Assembly: GCF_026642255.1 (NCBI RefSeq)
Contig: NZ_CP113264.1
Location: 6,820,001-6,884,000, forward strand
DNA from: Streptomonospora nanhaiensis
Lineage (GTDB): Bacteria > Actinomycetota > Actinomycetes > Streptosporangiales > Streptosporangiaceae
Reading direction: 5' to 3'
Length of the DNA stretch: 64,000 nt
In this document: positions 24,568 through 32,123 of the stretch, piece by piece
Layout: every line of letters starts with the position of its first letter
How positions within the stretch are numbered: position 1 is the first letter of the stretch
Made by a program: the position numbers and the translations under genes
The notes under the pieces: model-generated
Databases searched by the model: none
The model's input: the letters and a program-made list of their open reading frames with translations, nothing else
Told to the model about the DNA's origin: nothing

Positions 24568-25245
24568 TCAGGCCCCGTCGAGGAGGTAGCCGACGCCGCG
24601 CACGGTGCGGATGCGCACGGCGCGGCCGACCTTGGCACGCAGGGAGGCGATGTGGGTGTCGAGGGTCCTGGAGGAGGTCTCCCAGGCGTCGCCCCACACC
24701 TGGTCGAGGATCTGGTCGCGGGCGACGACCGAGGGGGAGCGGGAGGCCAGCAGGGAGAGCAGGTCGAACTCCTTGCGGGTCAGCCGGAGCGTCCGCCCGC
24801 CGGCGCTGGCCTCGCGGGAGTCGGGGTCGACCGTGAGCGCGCCGACCGTGAGCGGGGGCTCGGCCTCGGCGGCCTCGGCCCGCGCCGGGCGGGTGCGCCG
24901 GAGGACGGCGTCGATCCGGGCGAGGAGTTCGGCCACGCCGAAGGGCTTGACCACGTAGTCGTCGGCGCCGGCGCGCAGCCCGCGTACCCGGTCGCGTTCC
25001 TCGCTCCGCGCGGTGACGGCGATGACGGCGGTCTGGGGCCGCTCGCGGAGCTTGCGCAGCAGGTCGATGCCGTCGGCGTCGGGAAGGCCGAGGTCGAGCA
25101 GGACGACGTCGGCGGGCGGGGCGGTGAGCGCGCGCTCCGCGGTGGCGACCCGCTGGACGTCGAAGGACGCGGACCGCAGGGCCGTCACCAGGCCACGGGC
25201 GACCCGGTCGTCGTCCTCCACCACGAGAATGCGCATGTCCAGCAT
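24568..25245 (-). CDS. Response regulator, OmpR/PhoB class, TctD-like
   Basis: A 225-residue two-domain regulator. Receiver domain: acidic pair in VVEDDDRVA, phospho-acceptor Asp in VVLLDLGLPDADG, Thr in VIAVTARSE and Lys in YVVKPFG. The C-terminal winged helix runs from about 130 (TVGALTVDPDSREA, RLTRKEFDLLSLL, SRTLDTHIASLRAKVG, TVRGVGYLL). ATG 25245 and ATG 25236 are both possible; the first has TACCATG, which would suit a leaderless start, and the second begins right at the conserved MRILVVEDD. It is co-transcribed with the downstream kinase. A small gene on the same strand ends 41 bp upstream. Confidence 0.9.
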   Translation of the reverse strand: MLDMRILVVEDDDRVARGLVTALRSASFDVQRVATAERALTAPPADVVLLDLGLPDADGIDLLRKLRERPQTAVIAVTARSEERDRVRGLRAGADDYVVKPFGVAELLARIDAVLRRTRPARAEAAEAEPPLTVGALTVDPDSREASAGGRTLRLTRKEFDLLSLLASRSPSVVARDQILDQVWGDAWETSSRTLDTHIASLRAKVGRAVRIRTVRGVGYLLDGA

Positions 25246-25286
25246 GGTAGGCAGTGTTGCGGACCCCCGCTGACGACGGCGCACGG

Positions 25287-25505
25287 TCAGACCTCCCGGA
25301 AGGGCCCGGAGTCGCTCCCCTCCCGGACGCGGTCCCAGACGGGTGACCGGTCCACCCTCTCCGGCCAGGGGTCCGCGGGCGGGCGCGCGGGGCCGGGCCC
25401 GGCGGCGTGGTGGTGGACGGTGACGCTCCCGATGCGGCCGGCGCTCACGGCCACACCGCCGTGGACGCCACCGCCGATGGAATTGTGCGTTTCGCCCTGT
25501 TTCAC
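25287..25505 (-). CDS. Small protein with RHIM/BASS-like amyloid-type motif
   Basis: A 72-residue protein whose first half is a Gly/Val/His-rich alternating segment (THNSIGGGVHGGVAVSAGRI then GSVTVHHH) followed by a Pro-rich disordered tail. Short actinobacterial proteins, or N-termini, with an N-S-I-x-G-G-x-x-H-G-x-V-V-x-A-G pattern are known next to STAND/NLR proteins and have been described as bacterial amyloid signalling sequences; this one is a loose match only, with Ser where Gln is usual. GTG 25505 has a very good site (GAGGGAGGGG). It lies 41 bp upstream of the response regulator on the same strand, and 0.9 kb from the end of the STAND-TPR gene, so it could belong to either set. No function is assigned. 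Confidence 0.55.
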   Translation of the reverse strand: MKQGETHNSIGGGVHGGVAVSAGRIGSVTVHHHAAGPGPARPPADPWPERVDRSPVWDRVREGSDSGPFREV

Positions 25506-26183
25506 GTCGATCCCCTCCCTCGCCCTGGGGACAGCCTAGGAGAGCGCAAAGGCCGTCGCTTCTCCGGAGAAGTCGGGAACAGTCCGCGGTACGACCGCGA
25601 CCACAATGGATTACCTGCGGAAACCTCCCTTCGGTCCGCCTTCGCGAAGTTCTCCCTATAGGTCCTGGTACGTCCCTCCGCTTTCCAGCGGTCAAGGGCT
25701 TCGCCATCGCCGGACCGCCGTCCCGGCTCTTTCGCTCCCAAGGTCACTTTGGGGCTGCTGGGAGCTGGTGCGTTTCGGGTCGGATCCACCGAAAACGCTT
25801 TACCGTCCGGCACTCGCCATCGCCGATGACGCCGGGACACAGGGGACTCCGGGGAAAGACGCACCCGGACTGAGCAGCGGACTTCCCCGATCCTCTCCAC
25901 AGATCCCCCGGCGGCGTTCCCCCGGGCGAACGGGAAACATGCCGCAAGCATCAGTTTATGAACAGTCCGAGGATGACTGCATCCGGACAACATGATCAGT
26001 ACCCCAGTGGGCATGTACAAGTGGGTTCGAAAGTCAGCAGAATATATGGGAGAGCCGAAGTCGGACCCGACCGGACTTACAGGGCCGCACGGGAAACAGG
26101 AGCGACCAATGGTGGAACCGGAAGAATCGAGGCCGCCGCGTGCGTAGAAACAACCAGGAAAGACAGCCCGGACAGGAGCTCTC
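25506..26183. other. Gene-poor, AT-richer stretch
   Basis: About 680 bases with composition clearly less GC-rich than its surroundings and no frame on either strand with convincing codon bias or a recognisable domain. The usual XRE-type partner gene that precedes DUF397 genes in actinomycetes was looked for here and not found. GAATATATGGGAGAG near 26040 may be part of a promoter for the DUF397 gene. It may be a decayed gene region at the edge of an acquired island. Confidence 0.5.
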
Positions 26184-26381
26184 GTGAAGGGCTTGGGACG
26201 GGGGCCCGGGCGATGGCGCACGTCGAGTTACAGCGGCGGCGGTACCAACTCGTGCGTCGAGGCGGTCATGAGCGCGCCCGCCGCGGTCGGGATCCGCGAC
26301 TCCACGCACCGCGACCACGCGGAGCTCGCCCTGCCCGCGCACCAGTGGGTCGCGCTGCTCCGACTCGCGGACCGCGCCTGA
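26184..26381 (+). CDS. DUF397 domain protein, orphan
   Basis: A 65-residue protein with the DUF397 pattern: W-R-T-S-S-Y-S-G-G-G-T-N-S-C-V-E near the start, then VGIRDSTHRD and a final hydrophobic part LALPAHQWVALLRLA. DUF397 proteins are small actinobacterial partners, almost always encoded just after an XRE-family regulator, and are thought to act in regulatory or toxin-antitoxin-like pairs. Here no such partner is seen upstream, so it looks like an orphan. GTG 26184 follows GGACAGGAGCTCTC. It is convergent with the large vWA-STAND-TPR gene and separated from it by a perfect 26-base palindrome. Confidence 0.8.
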   Translation: MKGLGRGPGRWRTSSYSGGGTNSCVEAVMSAPAAVGIRDSTHRDHAELALPAHQWVALLRLADRA

Positions 26382-26387
26382 GCGGGC

Positions 26388-26413
26388 GTGGTCCGGGGCC
26401 GGCCCCGGACCAC
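26388..26413. terminator. Perfect 26-base palindrome between convergent genes
   Basis: GTGGTCCGGGGCC followed directly by its exact reverse complement, located between the DUF397 stop (26381) and the vWA-STAND-TPR stop (26419). Probably a bidirectional terminator. Confidence 0.7.
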
Positions 26414-26418
26414 CGCGG

Positions 26419-29400
26419 TCACATCTGTGCGAGGTAGATGTCCGCGTCCCCGCGCACGCTCTTGCGGATGCTCAGCGTCGCGGGGTGGTCCGCGCCCATG
26501 GCCTCCCGGTACATGTCCTCCACCTCGATGAACTCCGGGTCGACGTCCTCGCCCTGGGCCCTGCGGTCCACGAGCAGGTTGCGCCGGGCCAGGAGGGTCA
26601 GCGGGTGCCTCGCCCCCAGTTCCCTGGTGCACGCGGCCAGGGCCTCCTCGTCCAGCTCCCGGGCCCCCGCCACGTCCCCGGTGAGGAAGTGGTCGTTGGC
26701 CAGGTTGACCAGGCAGGAGAGGGCGCTGGGATGGTGCCCGCCGATCCGCTCCCGGAACAGTGCCAGGGCCCCCTCGTCCAGCTCGCGCGCCTCGGCGACC
26801 CTTCCGAGGCGGCGCAGGATGATCGCCTGGTTGATGTTCGCGGCCCCGACGTAGGGGTGCTGGTCGCCCAGCAGCTTGACGTAGCGCTCACCGGTGGTCT
26901 GCGCCAGCTCCAGTGCCTCGTCGTGCTGGTCGACCGCGCTCAGGGACATCGAGTGCACGAGCGCCGCGTACATGGTGTCGTTGCTGTCCGCGCCCTGCTT
27001 GATCCGGAAGCGCTGCCAGGCCTGCTCCGAGAGGGCGAACGCCTCCCTGTGCCTGCCGATCCGCCGCCGCATGACGGCCAGCGTCCGCACGTTGCTCAGG
27101 ACCCCGGGGTCGTCCTCGCCGAGCAGGCTGGTGACCCGCTCGACCTGGTTGGTCTGGATCGCCTCCGCCTCCCGGTACAGGCCCCGCTCCATCAGGGCCT
27201 CCGCGTACCCGTTGTTGGTGCCGAGGGTGCGCCCGTGGTCGGGGCCGAAGACGATCTCCAGCCGGGTCAGGGTGTCGCGGTACTGCTCGGCCGAAGCCGC
27301 CGGGTCACCGCTGAGGAGCAGGTTGAAGGCGCGGAAGTGGGCGGTGAGCAGGGTGTGCGGATCGTCCTCCCCGAAGAGGCGCACCCGGCGGTGGTAGGCG
27401 TCGGCGGCGGCGGCGAGCGAGTCCCGGAACCTGCCGACGAACCGCAGGCTGCGGATGTGCTCGATCTCCGCCTCCAGGGTCTCCGGGTCCTCCGGGTTCT
27501 GCTGCTCGCGCAGCGTGGCCAGGGTGGTCTCCCCCAGTTCGAGGGCCTCCGCCAGGTGGCCCTGGCCCCGCATCGCCACGGCGACCTGGACCGCCATCCC
27601 GAGGGTGGAGGGGTGCTCCTCCCCCAGGTGCTGCTTCCACCACGCCCACGCGGTGTCGCCCAGGCGGCGGGCGTCCTCGAACTCCTGGCGCAGCAGGGCG
27701 ATCCGGCACATCTGGACCACGACTGCGCGGACCCACGGGTCCGCGCAGTCCCAGGCCTCGGACGCCCACACGTGCGGCAGCAGGTCGGTGAAGCGGCTGG
27801 AGTCGTTCGTGACGTCCTGGAGGTCGCTGCGGCCCAGCAGCTGGTGGGCGCAGTGGCGCATCTCCTCCCGCTCCGCCTCGTCCATGGGCGCCTGGACCGC
27901 CCGCTGCACGAGCCGGTGCAGGGAGATCGTGTTGCGCTGGTGGTCGATGTGGGCGAGGCTGTTGCGCCCGATGTCCCGGATGGCCATGCCGAGTTTGGCC
28001 GGGTCCTCCAGCGCCGTCCTCAGCTCCGCCGGGCCCTCGATGCCCCGCGCGTGGTTGAAGAGGGTGCGGGGGATGGGCGCCGTCGCCATGAACGAGCAGA
28101 GCTGGAGCAGCTGGAGCGCGGCCGGGTTGGTCATGGCCAGCCGGTCCAGGGACACGTTCCACGCGGCGGCGACCGCCACCGGGTACGTCCCGTCCGGGCG
28201 CAGCAGCGCGAGCATCTCCTCGCTCTTGTCCGCGAACTGGCGCAGGTACTCCTCGGTGGCCATGCCGCTCTCGTGCAGCCACACCGCCGCCTGGTTGAGC
28301 GCCAGGGGCAGGTCGCCCAGCTCGCGCGCCAGGGCGTCCGCCTCGTCGTCGGTGAGCGTCGCCGGACCGCGCCGTTTGAGGAGTTCGATGCTCTCCTTGC
28401 GCTCGAACTCCCGGACGGAGAGGAAGGCGTCACCCCCCGCCACGGTCCAGCTGTTGTCCCGAGAAGTGATGATCACGTGCCCCTCGCCCCCGACAGGAAG
28501 ATACTGTTCCAGTTCGGCCCGGGCCTGCGCGTTGTCGTAGACGAGAAGCCAGCGCTGGAAGAGCCCGCCCTGGTGGAGCGCCGCGAGCACGTCCTCCACG
28601 ACGTGCCCGCTGCCGGCGCCGACGCTGTCCAGCCTCAGGCGGGACGCCAGCACGGAGAAGCTCTCGCGCAGCTGGTTGCCGTGGGCGGAGGGGATCCAGA
28701 CGATGAGATCGTATTCGGAGGCGTACCTGTGCAGGTACTCCTTCGCGAGCTCGGTCTTGCCCACCCCGGACATCCCGTTCAGCGCGGTGATGACCTGGCG
28801 CTGCCCCGTGAGGAGCTGTGCCCTCAGCGCGGAGAGCAGCTCCTCGCGCCCCGTGAAGGCGCTGTTCTTACGGGGGACCTGCACCCAGACAGCACTCAGC
28901 GGCCGACCGCTGGTGGACGATCTGCCCGCGCGGCCGCTGTGAATGTCGCCAGAATCGTTCATTCTATCCCCAATTGACGGGTTTGTAGACATAAGCGGCT
29001 TTTCACCCGACCGATCAGAAAAGGGTGCGGTATTCCGTGTCTTCCGGTTATCGCTCTTACTCGTTTGCGCAGATCCGGGAACCTTGGTCAATCCTAAACC
29101 AGACGAGGACGGGGGCCAGTTTTCCGGCACAGAATGATCCCGGTATCCGTTTCGCCCGGCCGCTTCGGCATATTCCCTGATCGGTGCCGAATAACGGCGT
29201 ACGAGGGCCGCGCTCTCCACCGCGGGGAGCATGGACCGCACCCACGAGCGCGACGCCCCCGTGTTCGTCGGGGAGACCACGTGCTCGCCGCGGAGCATCC
29301 TCGCGAGGTCGCCGAACCAGGGGTCCACCCTCAGCAGGCGCTCCGCCGCCAGGCCCAGCATCCGGCGGATGTCGGACACCCGCCCTCCCCGGGCGAGGAG

Positions 29401-30903
29401 GGCCTTGCGGACCCCGTCGCGGAAGTCCCACCGGACCGCCCCGCGCTCGGCCGCGTCCCCCATCCGGACGAGCCCGCTGAAGAAGACCTCGGTCAGCTCG
29501 GACGGCGACGCCCGGCCCATCACGTCCTCGCACACGGCCTCCACGAGGCCCGGGTCCAGCGGGACGGCGGCCAGGGCCACGGCGAGGTCGAACGCCTCGG
29601 GGGTCGCCGCCCGCTGGAAGCGGCCCACCTCCCGGTCGGGGTCGAACTCCCCGTCGGCCCCGGCGTCGGGCGCCAGCACCGGTCCCGGCCGCCCCGGGAA
29701 CTCCGCGGTCTGCGTCCACAGCCGCGCGCGACCGCGGGCCATCACGAACGACGCCCAGTCGTGGAGCGCGGACGGCTTCAGCGGGAGCACCGGGACCAGC
29801 GTCCCGGCCGCGGGCTCGTCCTCGTCCGCGACCAGGTCGGCGAGCGTCCGCTCGCGCACGTACCGGGTGTTCGGCGCCCCGGCGGCGGCGGGCCAGGACG
29901 TGCCCAGCTCCGCGGGGGCGGTGGCGATGGCGCCGCGCCTCCACAGGCGTGGGCTCAGGAGGTGCAGGATCGCCAGTGCGCCCTCTCCGGCCGCGCGCGC
30001 CACCCACTCCTGGAATTCCCGGTCCCGCCAGGCCCCGCCGAGTCCGTCGGTGAGGATCAGGGTGACGTGCGCGCCGGTCGCCCGGCGTCCGCCGAGCCCG
30101 CGGCCCCGCCCGTTCGCGTCCCTCAGCTCCGGCGGCCCGGCCCGCTCGGAGTCGAAGTGCAGCGCGCGCACCGTCCGGAAGACCCCGCTGTCCCGGAGGA
30201 GCCCGGCGAACTCGCCCGCCGGACCGCGCTGGAAGAGCATGGTGACGCCCTCGTCGAGCAGGAGGGTCAGGTCCACCGCCCTCTCGTCGCGTGCACGGAG
30301 CACGGGCACGACGGGGACGCCGGCGCTCGCGCGCTCGCCGTCCGTCCAGTGGAGGCTGTCCAGCAGCGCGCGGGCGTACGCGCGCGCGGTGCCCTCCGGG
30401 TCGACCCGGTCGGGCTCGCCCCGGGGCGCCTTGAGGTTGAACGGGGACAGGGCCGCGACGAACTCCTGCCGCCGTTCCAGGACGGGCTGGACGAACCCGG
30501 GCGACTCGGCCCCCTCCTCGGAGGGGGCCTGCTCCCGCCCGGAAGGGGCGTCCGGTGTCGGCACGCGCCCGTCCGGGGCCGCCGGGCGGTCCGCGCCGGT
30601 CGCGGGCGCGGGCTCCCGGGGCCGGCCCGCGACGGGGTTCCCGACCTGCTCCGGGACCGTGCCGGGAGGCCACGGGGACGGCGCCGGCCCGAAGTCGTGG
30701 CCCGTGTCGGCCACGAGTTCCTCCCGGCCCTCCCCGAGGCGGTGCGCCCGCCGGGCCCGGCGGGCGCTCGCGTCCCACAGGGCCGCCAGGTGGATCGCGT
30801 CCGCCAGGTCGGTCGCGGTGAGCCCCGGCCCCCGGCGCGTGGACCCTTCCGCGTCGCCTGTCACCCGGGGTCGGTCGCTCCCCGGTCCACGCCCCGAACT
30901 CAT
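26419..30903 (-). CDS. vWA (SAV_2336-like) - STAND NTPase - TPR fusion protein
   Basis: A 1494-residue single frame, last gene of a four-gene operon; its ATG overlaps the MoxR stop (ATGA). Residues 1-60 are a small helical region, 60-140 a disordered Pro/Ala linker, and about 195-330 a degenerate vWA-like fold (DLTLLLDEGVTMLF, VTLILTDGLGGAW) like the SAV_2336 family; the DxSxS metal site is changed to DEGVT. A helical region continues to about 600. After an AT-richer linker (600-680) comes an NB-ARC/STAND NTPase: FTGREELL, P-loop GMSGVGKT at 710-717, Walker B-like WLLVYDN near 785-791, IITSRD, and LPLALNQAA. From about 1010 to the end are Kinesin-light-chain-type TPRs (repeated EHP/DDP...TL and AEALELGE). 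An internal ATG at 28962 with GGGGA upstream could give a separate 846-residue STAND-TPR protein. Role inferred: threat sensing and assembly in a VMAP-type conflict system. Confidence 0.82.
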   Translation of the reverse strand: MSSGRGPGSDRPRVTGDAEGSTRRGPGLTATDLADAIHLAALWDASARRARRAHRLGEGREELVADTGHDFGPAPSPWPPGTVPEQVGNPVAGRPREPAPATGADRPAAPDGRVPTPDAPSGREQAPSEEGAESPGFVQPVLERRQEFVAALSPFNLKAPRGEPDRVDPEGTARAYARALLDSLHWTDGERASAGVPVVPVLRARDERAVDLTLLLDEGVTMLFQRGPAGEFAGLLRDSGVFRTVRALHFDSERAGPPELRDANGRGRGLGGRRATGAHVTLILTDGLGGAWRDREFQEWVARAAGEGALAILHLLSPRLWRRGAIATAPAELGTSWPAAAGAPNTRYVRERTLADLVADEDEPAAGTLVPVLPLKPSALHDWASFVMARGRARLWTQTAEFPGRPGPVLAPDAGADGEFDPDREVGRFQRAATPEAFDLAVALAAVPLDPGLVEAVCEDVMGRASPSELTEVFFSGLVRMGDAAERGAVRWDFRDGVRKALLARGGRVSDIRRMLGLAAERLLRVDPWFGDLARMLRGEHVVSPTNTGASRSWVRSMLPAVESAALVRRYSAPIREYAEAAGRNGYRDHSVPENWPPSSSGLGLTKVPGSAQTSKSDNRKTRNTAPFSDRSGEKPLMSTNPSIGDRMNDSGDIHSGRAGRSSTSGRPLSAVWVQVPRKNSAFTGREELLSALRAQLLTGQRQVITALNGMSGVGKTELAKEYLHRYASEYDLIVWIPSAHGNQLRESFSVLASRLRLDSVGAGSGHVVEDVLAALHQGGLFQRWLLVYDNAQARAELEQYLPVGGEGHVIITSRDNSWTVAGGDAFLSVREFERKESIELLKRRGPATLTDDEADALARELGDLPLALNQAAVWLHESGMATEEYLRQFADKSEEMLALLRPDGTYPVAVAAAWNVSLDRLAMTNPAALQLLQLCSFMATAPIPRTLFNHARGIEGPAELRTALEDPAKLGMAIRDIGRNSLAHIDHQRNTISLHRLVQRAVQAPMDEAEREEMRHCAHQLLGRSDLQDVTNDSSRFTDLLPHVWASEAWDCADPWVRAVVVQMCRIALLRQEFEDARRLGDTAWAWWKQHLGEEHPSTLGMAVQVAVAMRGQGHLAEALELGETTLATLREQQNPEDPETLEAEIEHIRSLRFVGRFRDSLAAAADAYHRRVRLFGEDDPHTLLTAHFRAFNLLLSGDPAASAEQYRDTLTRLEIVFGPDHGRTLGTNNGYAEALMERGLYREAEAIQTNQVERVTSLLGEDDPGVLSNVRTLAVMRRRIGRHREAFALSEQAWQRFRIKQGADSNDTMYAALVHSMSLSAVDQHDEALELAQTTGERYVKLLGDQHPYVGAANINQAIILRRLGRVAEARELDEGALALFRERIGGHHPSALSCLVNLANDHFLTGDVAGARELDEEALAACTRELGARHPLTLLARRNLLVDRRAQGEDVDPEFIEVEDMYREAMGADHPATLSIRKSVRGDADIYLAQM

Positions 30904-32102
30904 CCCGGGCTTTCCGTGAGCCGGTGCCAGAGGAGCTCCGAGAGCTCCCGCACCTGATCCCCCCCGGGTCCGGCCTGGTCGGGGCCGAGCGCGCCCACCA
31001 GGTGCACGGCGTTGAGCAGCTGGTCGATGGCGAGTTCGTGCCCGCTGCCGCTCCTCTCCAGGAACTCCGTCACCAGCGGGCGCGCCCCGGAGGGCAGGTC
31101 GCCCCCGAAGTGCCCCGCCACGGCGGCCAGCAGCTCCTGCTCGTCCGGGAGGCCCATCCGGACCGGGATGCACCGCCGCATGAAGGCGGGGGAGAGGTCG
31201 CGTCCGCTGTTGCAGGTGAGCACGGTGATGGGGAAGGCGGAGCAGAGCACCTCTCCGTGCGCGACCGGCACGGTGCGTCCGGGGTCGTCGGTGGCCACCT
31301 CGATCGTCGGCGCCACCCCCGCCAGCCTGGCCAGCTCGGGGATGCGGTAGCCGCCGTTCTCGAACAGGTCGAGCAGGTCTCCGGGGAGGTCGAAGTCGCC
31401 CAGGTCGAAGTCGTCGATCAGCAGGACGCGAGGCGCCCTCGTCGGGAGGAACGCGGTGCCCAGGGGGCCCAGGGCGAGGTAGCGGCTGATCGACTCCGCG
31501 CTGCTGCGCAGGTGCGCGTCGCCGTCCCCCGCGTAGCGCCGGTCCGGGGCCTGCCCGGTGGCCCGCCGGTGGGCGTTCTCCAGGTTGAGGTCGTGGATCT
31601 GGGTGAGCGGGTCGTAGGAGTACAGGCCGTCCCCGACGGTGCTCCTGCTGGTCACCGCCCAGCGCAGCGTCCTGCCCAGGTTGAGCTCGCGGGCGATCTG
31701 GTGGGCCAGGCTGGACTTGCCCACCCCGGGCGGCCCCGTGACCAGGAGCGGCCTGCGCAGGTGGATCGCCGCGTTGACCTTGTCCAGGAGGTGCTTGCGG
31801 TGGGGGCCGAGCGGGACCGTGCCGGGGCGCGGGTGCTGCGGGCCGAGGTGCCGTGCGCTCTCCGCCGTCGCGACGGCGTCCTCCCCCGGCTCCGCCGGCT
31901 CACCGGGCTCCCCCGGGGGAGCCGACGGTTCGTAGAAGGGGGACGTCGAACCGGAGTTCAACGCCCCGCCGTAGGTACGCCACTGCGGAGGCGGGGGTAA
32001 CCGCGTCGCGAGGTCCAGATGCGCGCGCGGCTGACCAGTGCCGTGGAAGACCCACCACTCCGGTACGGAGTCGGTCGGCCCGGGTCCGGCGTGTGCGGTC
32101 AT
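30900..32102 (-). CDS. MoxR-like AAA+ ATPase of the VMAP ternary system
   Basis: A 400-residue AAA+ ATPase. The first 90 residues are Pro/Gly-rich and disordered. Core motifs: Walker A GPPGVGKS at 123-130, Walker B VLLIDD at 226-231, sensor 1 Asn in VLTCNSGRDLSPAF and an arginine finger in MRRC. The D-L-P-G-D-L-L-D-L-F-E-N-G run after Walker B and the C-terminal lid resemble the MoxR group, chaperone-like ATPases that act together with vWA proteins. The stop overlaps the start of the vWA-STAND-TPR gene by four bases, and the VMAP gene ends 21 bp upstream. ATG 32102 follows GAAGGG at nine bases. The AAA+/vWA neighbourhood fits the described MoxR-vWA-VMAP systems. Confidence 0.83.
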   Translation of the reverse strand: MTAHAGPGPTDSVPEWWVFHGTGQPRAHLDLATRLPPPPQWRTYGGALNSGSTSPFYEPSAPPGEPGEPAEPGEDAVATAESARHLGPQHPRPGTVPLGPHRKHLLDKVNAAIHLRRPLLVTGPPGVGKSSLAHQIARELNLGRTLRWAVTSRSTVGDGLYSYDPLTQIHDLNLENAHRRATGQAPDRRYAGDGDAHLRSSAESISRYLALGPLGTAFLPTRAPRVLLIDDFDLGDFDLPGDLLDLFENGGYRIPELARLAGVAPTIEVATDDPGRTVPVAHGEVLCSAFPITVLTCNSGRDLSPAFMRRCIPVRMGLPDEQELLAAVAGHFGGDLPSGARPLVTEFLERSGSGHELAIDQLLNAVHLVGALGPDQAGPGGDQVRELSELLWHRLTESPG

Positions 32103-32123
32103 GGCGAGCCCTTCGAGCCTCGG

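Noticed and set aside
26419-28962. Assignment of the STAND-TPR part as FxsT of an FxSxx-COOH RiPP system
   Set aside because: The TPR/NB-ARC part is of a similar type, but no radical SAM (FxsB), precursor peptide or the MinD-like N-terminus expected of FxsT is present.
30904-31173. N-terminal extension of the vWA-STAND-TPR frame
   Set aside because: It overlaps the MoxR coding region and is Arg/Gly/Pro-rich; ATG 30903 overlapping the MoxR stop is a better start.
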